A stretch of 6,128 nt of DNA from Planctomycetaceae bacterium (GTDB lineage: Bacteria > Planctomycetota > Planctomycetia > Isosphaerales > Isosphaeraceae): contig JAFANO010000118.1 of assembly GCA_019232645.1 (NCBI GenBank), positions 1-6,128 on the forward strand. The letters are read 5' to 3'. Of this stretch, positions 5,688-6,128 are shown one piece after another (within the stretch, counting starts at the first letter, position 1; every line of letters begins with the position of its first letter). A model generated the notes under the pieces. It was given only the letters and a program-made list of their open reading frames with translations. It searched no databases and was not told where the DNA came from. A program made the translations under genes and the position numbers.

Positions 5688-6128
5688 ATGAGAATCCCCA
5701 TCCTCCGTGGCGTCATCGACCGGCGAATCCTGGTCAACTACCGCGTGGACCCCGGAGTCTTGGCGAGCCTCTTGCCCGAGCCATTCCGGCCCAAGCTCAA
5801 CAACGGGTCGGGGATGGCGGGGGTGTGCCTCATCCGCCTGAAGCAGATCCGGCCTCGATTCCTTCCATCGATCTTCGGGATCGGCTCGGAGAACGCGGCC
5901 CATCGGATCGCCGTCGAATGGGACGAAGGCGGCGAGCGACGCGAGGGCGTCTTCATCCCCCGTCGAGATACGTCGTCCCGGATCAACGCGGCGGTCGGCG
6001 GGAAAGTCTTCCCCGGTGAGCATCACCACGCACGCTTTCGGGTCGAGGAGGGAGACGGTCGCTACCGGGTCGCTCTGGACAACGATGACCGTCTGACACA
6101 CCTGTTGGTCGAGGGAGGTGTCGCATCA
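5688..6128 (+). CDS. DUF2071 (YqjF-like) protein, truncated by the window end
   Basis: An ATG at 5688 opens a frame of 147 codons still open at the last base. It begins MRIPILRGVIDRRILVNYRVDP. Next come LLPEPFRPKLNNG (28-40), GVCLIRLKQIRPRFLP (45-60), SENAAHRIAVEW (67-78), PRRDTSSRIN (91-100) and HHHARFRVEE (112-121). This order of blocks matches my recollection of the DUF2071 family (YqjF-like), uncharacterised soluble proteins usually over 200 residues long, so a third or more of the gene probably lies beyond the window. A weak AAGAAAG (5674-5680), seven bases before the ATG, may serve as ribosome site. There is no signal peptide. It is separated from the operon by repeats and a gene remnant, so it is probably transcribed on its own. 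Biochemical role unknown. Confidence 0.85.
   Translation, partial: MRIPILRGVIDRRILVNYRVDPGVLASLLPEPFRPKLNNGSGMAGVCLIRLKQIRPRFLPSIFGIGSENAAHRIAVEWDEGGERREGVFIPRRDTSSRINAAVGGKVFPGEHHHARFRVEEGDGRYRVALDNDDRLTHLLVEGGVAS

Noticed and set aside
5553..6101. 182-codon minus-strand frame at the right end
   Set aside because: Antisense to the DUF2071 gene, whose conserved blocks are clear on the plus strand.

Overview
This is a GC-rich bacterial window. Strong G/C at third codon positions, long open antisense shadow frames, and the combination of a divergent YqeY-like protein, a YqjF-like DUF2071 protein and short GGGTGGCACGCCCT palindromes suggest a planctomycete, perhaps of the Isosphaeraceae. That assignment rests on recalled similarity, not on a marker gene.

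Left part (1-1584). A minus-strand MarR-family repressor gene (135-631) is broken by two +1-type frameshifts. One is a perfect 13-bp tandem duplication; the other is a probable single-base insertion just before the DNA-recognition region. An AT-rich patch upstream of it is its likely promoter/operator. A plus-strand GatB/YqeY-domain gene (903-1307) follows. The spacers 677-902 and 1308-1584 hold no gene that I can support.

Central part (1585-5136). A tightly packed plus-strand operon encodes: (1) a MoxR/AAA_5-type AAA+ ATPase with complete ATPase motifs and an acidic tail; (2) a 200-residue protein whose acidic and lysine residues match the spacing of a PD-(D/E)XK nuclease of the HsdR N-terminal type; (3) a possible 20-codon micro-ORF that overlaps gene 2 by ATGA and stops one base before gene 4; (4) a 627-residue protein whose N-terminal half resembles the DUF5682/ChaN-EreA-TraB-like proteins found beside MoxR ATPases, but with expected active-site residues altered. 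The usual vWA partner of MoxR ATPases is not seen. This is the best candidate in the window for an undescribed multi-gene system, possibly an NTP-dependent conflict or defence module. The function is inferred.

Right part (5137-6128). The operon is followed by a MITE-like element of about 145 bp with 38-bp terminal inverted repeats. Next comes a minus-strand C-terminal scrap of a membrane protein, cut near a perfect 14-bp-arm palindrome. The window ends inside a plus-strand DUF2071 (YqjF-like) gene that starts at 5688 and is still open at the last base. The stretch 5137-5687 therefore looks like a small graveyard of mobile and repeated DNA between the operon and the next intact gene.
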